A model generated the notes under the pieces. It was given only the letters and a program-made list of their open reading frames with translations. It ran no database searches and was not told the DNA's origin. Positions 25,626 to 38,423 of a stretch of 64,000 nt of DNA are shown piece by piece; positions within the stretch are counted from its first letter, which is position 1, and each line of letters starts with the position of its first letter. Origin of the DNA: Aquilaria yunnanensis (Eukaryota; Streptophyta; Magnoliopsida; Malvales; Thymelaeaceae); contig CM077599.1 of the NCBI GenBank assembly GCA_039654915.1, positions 5,830,501-5,894,500 of the forward strand, read 5' to 3'. Both the position numbers and the translations under genes were made by a program.

Positions 25626-27872
25626 TTAATCCAATATTTCCCCTCTAAAAAACCATGAGCACTTAGACAACTTTTGTCCCATGGCCTTCTAACATTTTCA
25701 ATAACATGCAAGGTTAAAAAACCATTACATTAGCAATTAAACATTAATCTCAAAAGAAGTTCACATTCTTTACCTTGTCACCTTCTTTTCAGGTTTTAGG
25801 AATTCCATCTTCGTCACTAAGGTCCTACATTGCCCTATTTTAGCTATGAAGGAACCTTTTTGCATGTGCAGCCTGAGCCCTCCTAATGGCAACTCTTATA
25901 GCCAATGGATGAACTTATCAATGGCTTCATTGAATGTATATTATACCTTCTATGATCAAGAGAAACTAGAAACCATTAGCCCAATTATATAGTAACACTC
26001 ATTGACAAGAGAAGAACACCTTACTTATGAAATTAAGACCAATATGGCTTGAATTCCAAATTAGATTGTTGTTTGGCAAGCTCCCAGCAATTATTTGCTA
26101 TTTTCAGTCAAAGCTAAGCTTGAGAAGATTATAACAATGAGGCAACACAATTCTGCGTTGCTTGTATAATAGCTCGATAGTTTAATGCTCTTATACGTTG
26201 AGTGGGATTAACCTCCCATTACAGCCTTTCATCTTCCCAATGATCCTCGGTTGAGTCCCTAGTCTTAATTTCTTCTCATTTACATCCATGTACTTTTTTA
26301 AAGAAACTTTTCTCAATTATTCACTTTAGTCCTTACTCTTGTCAAATTCAATCCCTAACTCTTCCATTCTTCGTAATTGAGCAACTTTATATACAATCTA
26401 GACTAACACTTATTAGTCTAGTATATTTTGGTCCTTGGCCAAAAAACTCAATCAATTAAGTCACTTATCCAAGTGCTTAATCCAAGCTCAGTTGCACTTC
26501 CTAAATTTACATACCATAAGGAAGCAATATCCAAAATTACATCCATAATTCCTTGACCATATTATTTCATAATAGATGAAGTTTCCTTACTCTTTAAGTT
26601 TTCTAACTTAATTAGGCACCTAAACCTAATCATCTTAAATTTTCCTTCATAAGTCCTTAATTTTTAAGTACAACCAATCCATATTGACTTTATAAGGTGA
26701 TCTACCAGGGATGGGGATTTGACAATTCTCCCCTCCTAAAAAAAATTTGATCCCTTAAATTTACTTGACTCATCGATTTCCAACATTTATGCCCTTCTAA
26801 CGTCTTAGGTTCATCATTCTAGATGACCAATCTGAGCTATAATTCCATTCAAGGAACTCTTATGCCTTGTCACAGCTTTTTCATAAACCACACACAATCT
26901 CAGTTCTATTAACCTAGCTTTCAGCTGATTTCAGTTGGTAGTATTTTAAGACTTTTAGCAGATCATTATTCTATTAGTTATATTGTATTGCCTATGTCTT
27001 ACATGGACTTAAATTATTTTTTCAACTTCTAGCAGTAACACTACAATAAAAGTCTTAAGGTCACATACTTATTTCTACTGTTGCCTGCAGCTTAATTTTC
27101 TATCTACAATCTTGAACTGGTTAGTTGGTTTTATCTAAACCTTTGTTGAGGACTTAACAGTACCTTTCTTGTTCATAGATCAAGCATTCTTTCTCTTAAA
27201 GTTCTAGTAGTACTTCTAACTTGAAGATTTTCCAGCAATTCATCATTCAATTATAACCTTTTGTTGATGGCTCACTAACATTTTTGCTAATCTTTACACA
27301 TTGCAAATCTTTAACTTTCTTTTTATGGAATTCAAAGCTTGCAACTCCAGACAGTGATCTTTTAATGATTTTCACTTTCTTGAGAATCTTGTTCAATATT
27401 AACTTCCCAACAAATTTAGGTGCAACCATTTAATTCTTTGGTTGTTGCCCCAAACTGCCTAGGTGTTTTTCATGCAACAATTATTTTAGTCTTATTGTTT
27501 AGTCCATTGATCTTGCCTTTCTTGTTGCCTAAGGCAAACAAATGTAAGAGCCAATGTGGCCGTAACCAATGTGCAAGCAGTATGTATAGTCTTCATGTAT
27601 TTAGCTAGACTTATTTGATTCTAGCCAGGTCTCCTTAGGCCTTATGCTAAAAAATGTCTAACACATAAACACACATTACTCATGCATGCATGAGTTAACA
27701 AAAAACAGTGACCCACTATGTGCTGGTAACCTAATAGTTATAACCCACTATGTGCCTAAGTCATAGTGCTTAACCCAGTGTCTCATTCTACATGGCACCC
27801 ACTTATTAGATTCATCTAGCTTTACACTATTGTGGCCATAGCTTTTTATCCCTTTAATGTCCTAGACAACTT

Positions 27873-27884
27873 GTTCTGATACCA
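27873..27884 (-). other. Primer binding site of the 4.6 kb element
   Basis: TGGTATCAGAAC on the minus strand, close to the common plant TGGTATCAGAGC site for initiator Met tRNA. Confidence 0.75.
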
Positions 27885-27886
27885 GC

Positions 27887-28798
27887 TATCACCACCCACC
27901 TATGATACACAAACATTTTACAAATCATAAGCTTGTTGTGTTAAAAAATTCCTTGAAATATTTCAGAAAATTCCAACTCAATCCAGAGCCTAAGTACTTT
28001 TGGTACTCTGTGTATGTATGTGTGTGTATGGGCAATAGGGGATTCTTGACCATTTTATAAGAAAAGCTTAAAAATGTTTTGCAAAACTAATACATATAAG
28101 TCCAAAGTACCATAGGACAGCTGTTTGCTAAAGAAAAAAAAGATGTTTTGAGCCAAAGGTGAAATCTTTGCTTTCAAACTTGAGAATTTAACCCCAAAAC
28201 CTGTGAAATTTGGATTGAAGTGCAAATATGCCAATTTGAGCTTATAAATATGGTTTAAATGATCCAACATGTTTTAAATACATAACTAAACATGTCCATG
28301 AAGTTCCAGCCCAAAACTAAATCTCTATCACAAAGTCAAGCCATTGGCCATATTTTGTGATCATTAAGCAGAAATCTACAGAAAACCTGATATATTTCAT
28401 ACAAATAATTCAAATTGGTTTATAGGCAAATGCTCATGATTTATTGTTGGAAATATTGCTAAGCAAACCAAGATAGATTAATTTTTATCTGAAAGTACAT
28501 GAAACAACCTTTATTTCAACATTTCAGCATTATAAATCCATTACAAAACTGTGACTCGTATGCATTCAACAATAGCAACTACAACCTAGTCTTTAAATAA
28601 CTAATTACAAGTAATTGTTGACTAATTTTTAGCCTAAGAATCCTTATGCTCAGCACAAAAACTAGAGCTCAGAAGCTTCTATCCAAGATTATTCTTCATG
28701 CAAGTTTTTTCAATTTCCTTCATTGTTGACTTAACCATGTTATCAAAGCCACAATATTTACCACAACAGCCACATCACATGCTTTGAAATATATCCCA
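27887..28798 (-). repeat. 5' LTR of the 4.6 kb element
   Basis: Homologous to 24158-25100 along its full length, with many point differences and loss of most of the (CA)n run, so the insertion is old. Confidence 0.8.
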
Positions 28799-30069
28799 TT
28801 GTTTAAAAAAATTCAAATTACGCTGTTTTTAATGCATTAGTTTTATTTTTACAATTTTTTTATTTAAAATCAATATCATTTGAAAGTTATACCTTACCCA
28901 CCAATTAATCATTTAAATAATTTTCATTAAAAAGTAACTAATTTTATATTTTTTTACTCAATCAAAAATAAAATCAATGAAAAATTAGTATTTTTTAAAA
29001 AATAAAGATAGTTTTAGATTTCTCAAAATGTGTGATCTTTTTAATTAATATATAAGTTAAGTGAATAACTATTAAAAGATAATGGATATTTAATCATAAG
29101 GAAACACAAACTTGAACCGATCCAATGACCTAAACTGACCCACTTGAACCCAAATCCAATATGACTCGATTTAACTTTAAAAGTCAACGACATGAAAAAA
29201 ACCTAAACTTGATTGAAGTGAAATTCAAATCCAAATAACCTAAATATGAAATATCTGAACTCGGAATGACCTAAACCAGAAATGACACGAACCTGAGACT
29301 GACATGACCTGAACCTGAGATGACCCGATGACTAGACCCCACATAACCTGATTTTAACCTAAATCAATAAAAATATTTTTTTGTATATTGTTTACTTATC
29401 TAAATTACACATTAATTTTCACAATACAATTTAAGAAACTTTAAAATACTATAAAAATATTTTTTATTTAGTTTTGAAGAATAAATTAACAAAATAATAT
29501 ATTTTATATGGGGGGTCTTCTAAAATTTAATGATATAAAAATTTGCTTATACATCATTTTGAAGCATATAACTAACACACTGGTCTTATTCGATAGATAA
29601 ATTGGACGTCGACTAATCTAGATAGAGCAACAATAGCTCCATTTAGGAAAATTTCATTTACCGCACAAAAATTTTTCTTTTCATTTTCCTTTTATTGGTA
29701 ATCTTGCACAAATTTGTTAAACTATTGAATACTTGGATTAGTTATTTAGGTTTCAAATTTCAAGTTTACCGCACAAACCTGAATTGGTAAATATAATATT
29801 AATTTAATATAGTTAATTGTTTTAAATTAGGGCATTTGAAATTTAATTTAATTAAAATAGTTCACTTCATAGTTTGAAATTTGATTCAATTAATTTCAAA
29901 AGTTTCGAGTTTGAGTATTTTTATGTCAAGTCAAATTAAATTTTTTAATAATATTTTCTTCCACTAATATTAACATTCCTGCCCTAACCCGTATTACTAA
30001 TATTCCTATCTTGTACTAGTAGGAATGATAAATATAAGATTAGTCTTCAATTATTTATTTTTGAATTTA
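28799..30069. other. AT-rich intergenic DNA
   Basis: No gene is seen. 29100-29360 contains repeated gacctgaacctgaaatgacc-type phrases that recur in the same orientation at about 30850-31095, a low-complexity repeat common between plant genes. Confidence 0.4.
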
Positions 30070-30310
30070 AATTTAATTTATCCTAAACCCTAAACCTAAA
30101 CCTAAAACTCTAAACACTTACCTTCACCTAAACTATAAATCCTCAATCTTAACCGTAAACATTATACGTAAACCTAAACCCTAAATCTTAAATCCTAAAT
30201 CCAAAATTCTTAACCCTAACCTTAATTGAAACTTTAATTTTAACCAAAAGCCCTCAATCATAACCCTAAACCTTAATCTTAAAACTCTAAACCCTAAACC
30301 TTAGCTTTCA
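30070..30310. repeat. Degenerate telomere-like repeats
   Basis: Many variants of CCTAAAC and CCCTAAA (plant telomere type) lie over about 240 bases, several in direct succession near 30083-30110 and 30285-30300, but no long perfect run. Confidence 0.65.
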
Positions 30311-30849
30311 TATTTTATTTCCTTTCATATTTAATAAGTTTTATATCTGATGCTTCCATATTTAATAACTTTATTTTTTTAAGAATATTCATATTTAGTA
30401 AGTCTCATATTCAGTTTGATGATCTTGGTAGGTAATTGTCAAATTACAACATTAGTCACTAGACTTTTAAGTATAATGTAATAAGGTACCTCAATTTTAA
30501 AAAGTTTCATTTTAGTCACCATAATAATTACAACATGGGGCCCAATAATTTTCAAATTTTTACATTTTCACCCATAAATTTTAAAAATTTAGATTTTAGT
30601 CACTAATAGAGTAATAGTGAACTAGAGTTTTATTTTGTAGCAAATTCATAGCAAAAATTGGATATTATAGCAAATTTGTTGAAACATAACTAAGAAAATT
30701 TTTATGAATTTTTTAATTTAACATAATGAGAAAAGAAAATTAATGTAAATTAATTGCATAAAAAATTAAGTTATTTAATTTAAATTTTAACAAAAAATAA
30801 ACAAAAAATTGAATTGATTAAGCAATTTTAGCATATATATTAGTAACAT

Positions 30850-31095
30850 AAACAAATCAGATTGGTCAACTTGAGTTTGGACTGAAACATGACCTGAAAT
30901 TACTCGAGACTAAAATTGACTCAACTTGTGTTGAATCCGAACCCAAATAAATCCGACTCAACCTAACATGAATCTGAAATTCACTTAACCCAAACAAAAA
31001 TGACCCGAGCTGAATTTGACTTGGACCTAAATTTATACTAACTTGATTAAACCTGAACCTAAATGGTTTGACTTAAATCTAACCCGACTTACTCA
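30850..31095. repeat. Degenerate 'gacctgaac' phrase repeat
   Basis: Phrases such as acatgacctgaaat, aacccaaa and tgacccgagc follow one another, matching the block at 29100-29360 in style and orientation. Confidence 0.4.
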
Positions 31096-31603
31096 ATTGT
31101 CATATCTGGCCGCGGCATTGAACTAACTCAAAATTTTGAACGTTCCGCAAGTGTCGTTTTCCCTATCGAAATGTGAATTAAATATATTTAACAATAAGCA
31201 AAGAAGTCAAACTAGTTAAACAAGAATATATGACACATGCGCACGCACGCACACACACACACACACACACACACCAAAGTTTGGATAAATAACACCAATG
31301 GTCATGAACCTAACTTCCATTGAAGCTCATTCCTCAATTTTTATTTTGTTACAAATTTATCTCAAACCTTTATAATTCATTACATATTGGTCCCTAACCT
31401 AGACAGACATAGAAATCCAACTTACAAAGAGTGGAAAAACTGATAATTTACATGTTTTATTAACTATAAAAAATTTTATGACGTAATTTGAATTCATTTG
31501 AAGATTGTTACTAAAACAATTTAAATTCGTTAACTCTAACAAACTACTATAATATAATGTTCTAACAATTAATGAAGCATTTAAACTATCAATTTTTCAT
31601 TTC
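31096..31603. other. Intergenic, with (CA)n microsatellite
   Basis: A CA/CG repeat lies at about 31236-31274. I recognise nothing else. Confidence 0.5.
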
Positions 31604-32563
31604 GGTAAAAGTCTCAAATTTGTCACTGATATTTAGGGTTAGGCCCGTATTTGGCACTACAAATTTTTTTGGGCTCAATCTTCTACTAATGTTTCAAAAT
31701 AAGCTTAAATTGGTCATCGACTATTAAAAGTCACAAGATTTGAAATTTTAGTGTGATAATGTAACTTTTAACAAATTTTAAGGACTTTAAGTATATGTCA
31801 ATTTTAAAAATGTTAGTGGCAAAATTCTTTGGAAAAATACTTTAGTTGAAAAATTACTTTCCACCATATACTTTAATGGCAAAATTGCTTATTTTCCCAT
31901 TTTTTCCCTTTAATAGACCCTCCACCATGCTCCTGCCTAAAGCACCTCCGCCGCCAACATCGGAATTGCAAGAATGTCATCACCAGCATAATTTCGGTCA
32001 ACTTCCATGGTATCCTTCGGTATAGTGAGGCTGAGGGGAAAAGTGAAAGAAGAGGTTCACCTCTTCTTGGTGTACTAAAGTCTGCTGCTCCCTTACTGAA
32101 CCCGAGTCCAAATGCAAGCAGTCAGATTCAGCCAGAGCCGAGGATCAGTCAACAGATGCTTTTTGGCTGCCACTCATGAGAATGTCTAAAGATGAGTTCA
32201 AGTACCTTTTTATCAGTTCAACAATTCCGTTACGACCAAGTTGTGAGGCAACGGGCGTGGTGTAGGTGTCAGAGGCAATGAATATTGGAGGTAGGTATTA
32301 GAGATGGCAGGTGTTGGAGGCAGTGGGCATGGGGTGGGTGTTGGATTCTATTAAAAACAAAGGATAAATTGCTTAAAGTCTTTAAAATTTGTTAAATGTT
32401 ACATTTATCACTTTAAAATTAAAAAACTTGCAACTTTTAGTGGTTAATGGTCAATTTAAGCCTATTTTGAAACATTAATGATGGAAGATTAGGCTAAAAG
32501 GAAATTTTAGTGTGAGATTTGAGTTAAAGCCTAAATATTAGTAATAAATTTGAGACTTTTGCC
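31604..32563. mobile_element. MULE-like element, about 960 bases
   Basis: The inverted ends are about 200 bases: the left starts GGTAAAAGTCTCAAATTT, and the right, reverse complemented, starts GGCAAAAGTCTCAAATTT. Both then run through TCTTC, ATGTTTCAAAATA and AACAAATTTTAA. The core (about 31915-32340) has a different, GC-richer composition with repeated ggcaatggg/ggtgt phrases and no recognisable gene. The flanks tttcatttc and tttccattt are similar but not identical. Confidence 0.7.
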
Positions 32564-34319
32564 TTTCCATTTTTGTAAATCAATTTTGTGCAGTTGTGCG
32601 AGACTAGAAGACAATATACAAGAAATTATAAAAAATTGAAGCCATTTTCCAATGAAATGAAGGTGAATGAATGATTTAAAATGACAGTTGAAGGTTTCGT
32701 AGGAATGGTGCTTTATACCCCAAAAGATTTGGTTGGTTTAGTGAAGATTGTCTCGACGGCCGATATAACATAAATAAAAATCTCACACATTTCAGCTGGA
32801 TGGGACGATTCCTTGTCAAATCCTAAATTTATAAAATTAACTCCAAGAAGGCAACCATTATATATATATAGACTGGAAGTCGAGTACTTCACCTCTCACA
32901 TATACTTAAATGTATAGTTATAATTCTTCAAATCGATTATTATAATTAAACTTGAGGACTGCTTGAGACAGAGTACTGGTTATTGAAGAATTTAATTAAT
33001 TATAGGATATTTTATTTGATTGATTGGTCAACTAATTTTTTAGTGCTGGGGAAAAATCTTTCTTCTCATTAAAAAACGCAGAGCGAATAGAAAGTAAGTC
33101 CAGTATTTAAATCGTGAATGGTGATTTCAACATCAATTATTCTATATAAAGTCAACGATTTTTGTTTTTTCCCTTTTTTTTTTCAGTTTAGGATGACACA
33201 TCCATATATATATATATATGTAAAAGAACGTAACAGCTTAACCAGCTATTACTTATCTATTCTATACATGCACCCTGAACCTGCTGTGTCAATTAGTTAG
33301 ATCGGGTACATGCCGGCTAGCAAAATTGTGTTCTATCGCGTCTTATCTAATTAGGGCTTAAAATGTACAAGTAATTAATTTTAATTTTAAACAAAACTAA
33401 CCAAGCCACATGCAAAATTAATAATGCAATAGAAATAAACGTGCATGTCGTATTGCATGTCACGGTGACAAACGTGTCGCGGATTGATTCCCTATTCCCT
33501 GCAAAGGCTTAAATCATAATTATCTAATAGTAGTTAGACACGATGTTTGTGCCCACTATTATAACGGTTGCTATAATAATGTCAAGCTTAACTGAAAAGC
33601 ATTTATACCAGCTATTTTTAGGTTCATATGATGGTTTTACGTTCATGCATCTTGATGTGGAGATCATGTGTGAATATTTATTGTGGCATAGATAAACTTT
33701 CTCGTGTGTATATGGACACAGCTTGCCGTGGCAATTAATACATATGGGGGAGGATATATAGGAAGTTAGATCAATCCAAAGGTGAGCAAATGCTCTTAAT
33801 GGTAGAGACAGGAGAGCGAAATTCTAAAGTGCACCTAAGTGCATGTGCACATATTAGATGACATTAGAAAGGAGAAGTTTTCGTTTGAAAGAAGTATTTA
33901 TGGTAGTTTTGTTTGGTATGCTGTCAGATTTGATTGGAAGATTTTTAGAAATTAACTTTATTCAAAATTTATAATTATGGCAATTTAGTTTGTATGCATT
34001 TTCTTTTTTATTTAATTCATTGATTTTTGTTTCTTCTTCCATTTCTCTATTTGATTTTTTTTTTTACCAATTGTCATTATATTCATGGTTTCAAGTGAGG
34101 AGTTAAAAGGTCTAGGTAACTATGTTATTAGACTTGAATAAGCAACCTAATTCCTATTTGTTCAACGTGGGGGGTGAGAGCTTGAGCGAGGCAATGGTAT
34201 ATGTATTGGTGATGTTTATAGTGAAGATTTCATTGTTAATGATGGTAATGAAGCCGATGATGGTGTCGATTATGGTACTGGTGATGATGATGAGTTTGGT
34301 GATTTTATTTTTTTTATAG
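32564..34319. other. Intergenic region, no gene seen
   Basis: AT-rich with short (TA)n near 33205. The short ORF at 33118-33300 has no recognisable features. Confidence 0.5.
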
Positions 34320-35309
34320 CAATTTCATTTTTTCGTGTGATGATTTTTCCATACAGATTAATATATTTTATTTCCAATTTAATACGTTTCACATATAGTC
34401 TAATACATAGATCACATAGTTTAATACAATTCTCTTCCTGTCTAATGCATTTCCCATACAATATTGGTGACGATGAGTTTGGTGGTTTTATTTTTTTTAT
34501 GGTAATTTCATTTTCTCATGCGATGATTTTGCCACACAGATTAATATATTTCACTTTCAGTTTAATACGTTTCATATATAGTCTAATACATAGACAACAC
34601 ATTTTAATATAATTTACTTTTAGTTTAATACATATCCCACACAGTTTAATACATGTCACTTTCAATTTAACACATATCCCACACATATTAATACATTTCA
34701 CTTCTAGTTTAACACATATCCCACGCAGTTTCATACATAACTCACACAATTTAATACATTTTGTTTCCAGTTTAATATATTTCACATTTAGTTTAACATA
34801 TATCTCACATAGATTGATACAATTCACTTCAAGTTTAGTACATATCCCACACAATTCATTTCCAATTTAATACATATCCTACACAATTTAATATATTTTA
34901 CCTACAGTTTAACACATATCTCACACATATTAATACAATTCACTTCCAGTTTAACATATATCTCACACAGTTTAATACCTTCATTTCTAGTTTAATACAT
35001 TTAACATCTAGTTTAACACATATCCCATACAGATTAATACAATTCGCTTTAAGTTTAACACATATCCCACACAATTTCATACATTTTCCACACCCGTTTC
35101 TTGTTTCATCATCACTCCGATCCTTTTGCATTATAGATTTGTTGCCACATGTGTATATATACAAAACTAGAAGAATACATTTAAAATCCAAAAGTATACA
35201 TATATATTTATGTTTTTATAAACTCAGAAGTATACATATAAACCTAAGAAGCATACATGTATATCTATATTCTTTACAAATCCAGAACATACATATAAGT
35301 CCCAGAAGA

Positions 35310-35345
<36 letters not shown>

Positions 35346-35390
35346 GATCTTTATAAACTTAGAACATACAAATAAAACCCAAAAGCATAC
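34320..35390. repeat. Phrase array with about 21-base period, family 2
   Basis: From about 34340 to 35090, phrases of the form tttaacacatatcccacacag and tttaatacatttcacttcca alternate, giving about 21- and 42-base periodicity. From about 35160 to 35390 a second set (cagaagtatacatataa) follows, with a (TA)n run at 35315-35342. The period is a multiple of three, so minus-strand frames stay open and give Cys/Ile/Lys-rich repeat ORFs that I judge non-coding. Confidence 0.7.
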
Positions 35391-36344
35391 ATACATAAAA
35401 AAAATCTTAATCAAACATATAAAGCTTCAATTAGAGACATAAGTCTCAAATTTCAAATTAGTTCTTCATAAACTTATGTTATTTTGCAATAAAAAAAAAC
35501 ATAAACTGTGTATGCCTTTTCGTGAATCTCACCCGTTAAATCATTTTCTTTTTTGCCAAAACCAACCCAAAAACACACAACGAAAACCCACCAACCAAAC
35601 ATAATTGATTCGATTCCCTAAACCCCAAAGGTAAAAAAACCATGAAAACCAGTAAAAAACGCCTTAAATCCTTTCGAACCTTCTATGGAACTCCTTCTTC
35701 CTCATTGAAATCAGCACCTTCGCTCACAATCTCTCATTGTCTGAGTCATCTCACTTTACAACAAGACTACCAGATCTTGATTTTGAGAAAGGCAAAGAAA
35801 TCAAACCGAAAAGGGAAATGGTTTCACTTTGTTGGCAACAATAGGCATAGAGAGGGGGAAAATAGCGCGTCTGATCATGGGCTTAGGGTATGAGAGTGAT
35901 TTGGGAGGAATTTGTACAAGAATGGTTTTAAATCAGGTAACTTCTTAATCTTTTCCCCCAATCTTCACACTTTCCTCTCTTTTTCAAACTCTAGGTGATG
36001 GATGGTGACCATTAAGAACACTAACGGTGTTATTAAGTGTACAAACACCAAGGTAGACAATCTCCAATCTCCGCCAGAGAATGATGGCAGAGCAACACTA
36101 ATTGTATGTGTCACGGCATGTGTACTGGTATGTTACCATTTACATGTCATGCCGTGTCGATAGATATGTAAAATGGCATAAATGTGCCGACAGCGAGTTT
36201 GGTTGACATTTTTAAAAATATTTGAATTTCATGTGTTAGGTCAGTTTGTCTTGTCATGTGTTGGTATGTTTGCACAAGTGTCAAATGGGTAAATGACCAT
36301 TTTTATCCTACTAACAATAAAAACTTGGCTAATGTTAGGGGTAG
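35391..36344. other. Intergenic, possible remainder of a transposon
   Basis: A short ORF (35642-35893) has no features I recognise. The layout of a phrase array followed by a mixed-composition block resembles 48170-49800. Confidence 0.35.
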
Positions 36345-36354
36345 AATGATCTTT

Positions 36355-37517
36355 GGCAAAAAGGGAAAATATCACACTAATGTTTATGAACAAAAATAGA
36401 TCGGTCACTATTTTTTTTATAGTTAAATTAATCGATCATCCACGTTTTCTTTTTTATGAGCTTGCCAACTACTATTACGTTGTTCACGTGGGATGAAGAT
36501 ATGACAAATGTTGTATACGTGGTAAGCCAAAGTGGAAGATGATACGGGACATTTTATCCTAACTTAACCCCTAAACTTTTGTCCAACACTACAAATACCC
36601 CCTAAACTTTGTGTCTTCTCTTTTTCACCATCTTCTTCATCGTCTCCCTCTCTCTCCCCTCAGGTGCCGCCACACTTAACTTCAATTTCTTTCCTTGTCC
36701 ATTCCTGTTTTTCACTTCCTCATGTCTCTCTCACTTCCCTCCAATTTCTTCCAATAATAATTGTTGAAGTTTAAGCATTTCCCCTAAATTACTCCCCGTG
36801 CAGGCCCATCCAGGTAGTCGAATAAAGCGCCTGGCGAAGAACGGGTTTGTTAGAAAAAGGCACCGAAACTCCATCAATATAAAAAACTTTGTTAGAAAAT
36901 GAAGAATATTTGTTAAACGAACCAATTGGAATATGGATTTGTAGAATGCTAGGAAATGCTTCTAATTTGAGCTCCATTTGCTGTTGAAACTCATAACTTT
37001 AATTGCACCAATTGTTATCTTCTATGAGATGGGTATCTTGTAGGCAAGATAAGTAAAACATTTAATCTAATAATAGGGGAATATTGAGGGTAAAAGAGCT
37101 CTCGAAAGATGTTCAACTCTTGTTCGTGTTCATGCTTGTCTGTTTGGTGTAATGTTCTTCCTTTTATTGTTTTCCTTTCTCTTTCTTTTGTTTTTTTTTT
37201 CATTTTTCTTGTTTTATTTTAATGTTTTAGTTTGGGACCTATGTGTATCATTAAATATAGTTTGAGTATAAATATTGTAATTTACCAAGGAGAATGGTAA
37301 TTATGTGGCTTTTTATTCTAAATTTAGTGAAATATTCCATAAAATAACAAAATATTCCATCCGTTATTTACATTAGTGGATAATTTGCACAATCAAAAAT
37401 ATTAGTGGCAAATACTACCAAAGAAAATACTTAGATGACCTTTTTAACTGTAAAAAAACAATAGTGATCAATTTCTGTTATAACCTAAACATGAGTGGGG
37501 TATTTAACCCTTTTGCC
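36355..37517. mobile_element. MULE-like element with perfect target duplication
   Basis: The inverted ends (about 150 bases) start GGCAAAAAGGG on the left and GGCAAAAGGG on the right, reverse complemented. They are flanked on both sides by aatgatcttt (36345-36354 and 37518-37527), a 9-10 base target duplication as known for Mutator-like elements. The core carries a pyrimidine-rich tctctctcccctcaggtgccgcc block and small ORFs without recognisable domains. Confidence 0.85.
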
Positions 37518-37535
37518 AATGATCTTTTTATAATA

Positions 37536-38410
37536 CTCCCTCCGTCTCATTTATTTTGCAACATTTGGTTTTGCACGTAGTTTTAGGCAAATTTACTAGT
37601 TTTACATGTTTTTTGGATTTACCTTTCCCTTTTCTCTTCCCCTTGTTAATCTCTCCAAAATTTCACCCGTCGCCATCGACACATCTTCAATGATGCCATT
37701 AGCCCTCTGTCTCAGCCTCCCACACTACGTCTTCGCCGTACCTCCACCGTTATCTCCTTTTTTTTAGATCTAATGCTCATAAGGACAGTTGGAATCAAGA
37801 TGAAATGACAAGGACGAAGGTGATTTGGACTGAGACAAAGATTAAATCTACCATTTTTAAGCTTTCCAACCGACCCAAAGCTCTGATCTTTTTTTTTCCC
37901 CCTCTTCCTCGTTATCTTCGCTTGCTAATATTCAAGCCTCTGTAGAAGATTTTCATCACAATCTTAAAAATCAATCAAAGTTTTTGTCAATCTTGGTCAC
38001 GCAACTGTCCTCGATCGGCTGCCGTCATCGATCGCATGTTCATCCTCACTCAGCCTTTATCATCGATCGTTGGGCCTTCATTGTTCTCGCTTGGCCTCCA
38101 TTGTGAATCACTCAACCTCAGTCCTTGATCGGCCTCTATCGTCGATCATCCTCTGTCGTCGATCGGCCTTCATCGTCGATCGGCCTCTGTCAAATTCACC
38201 ATGTAAACCTCATCAGATGGGGGAAAGAGATATAGCTGAGATGGGAAATGCAAGAGAGAGAAAAAGAGCGGAGTTATTGTCAGGGGATTGGTTAAGTTAG
38301 GGGTATAGTTGTAAATAGAGTGTAAAAAAGTTACTTAAAAAGTAAATGGTGCAAGAGTTTTAGGATTACCTAAAAAGGAAAGTGGTGCAAAATATATAGG
38401 ATGGAGGGAG
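37536..38410. mobile_element. Stowaway-like element, 875 bases, TA duplication
   Basis: The ends are CTCCCTCCGTCTCAT and, on the other side, CTCCCTCCATCCTAT (reverse complement). Both continue into TATTTTGCA and are flanked by TA at 37534-37535 and 38411-38412. This matches the Tc1/mariner-type Stowaway terminus CTCCCTCCGTCC. It is long for a MITE. The core holds a repeat of catcgtcgatcggcctc-like units (about 38010-38190) and no transposase. Confidence 0.8.
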
Positions 38411-38423
38411 TAAAATGTTAAGA

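Larger units (their letters stand above)
24158..28798 (-). mobile_element. Non-coding LTR retrotransposon, about 4.6 kb
   Basis: Direct repeats at 24158-25100 and 27887-28798 (about 0.9 kb each, clearly homologous along their length) flank 2.8 kb. In the minus orientation a primer site TGGTATCAGAAC (27884-27873) lies two bases inside the right repeat and matches the initiator-Met tRNA type. The right repeat is therefore the 5' LTR. The interior has no gag or pol ORF, only stops, plus a small tandem repeat at 25530-25625. The flanks tggaa and ttgtt do not match, so the target duplication has decayed or the ends are off by a few bases. Confidence 0.8.

Noticed and set aside
34516..34854. Cys/Ile/Lys repeat protein on the minus strand
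   Set aside because: The 42-base period is a multiple of three, so the frame stays open by chance; the array itself explains the repeat.
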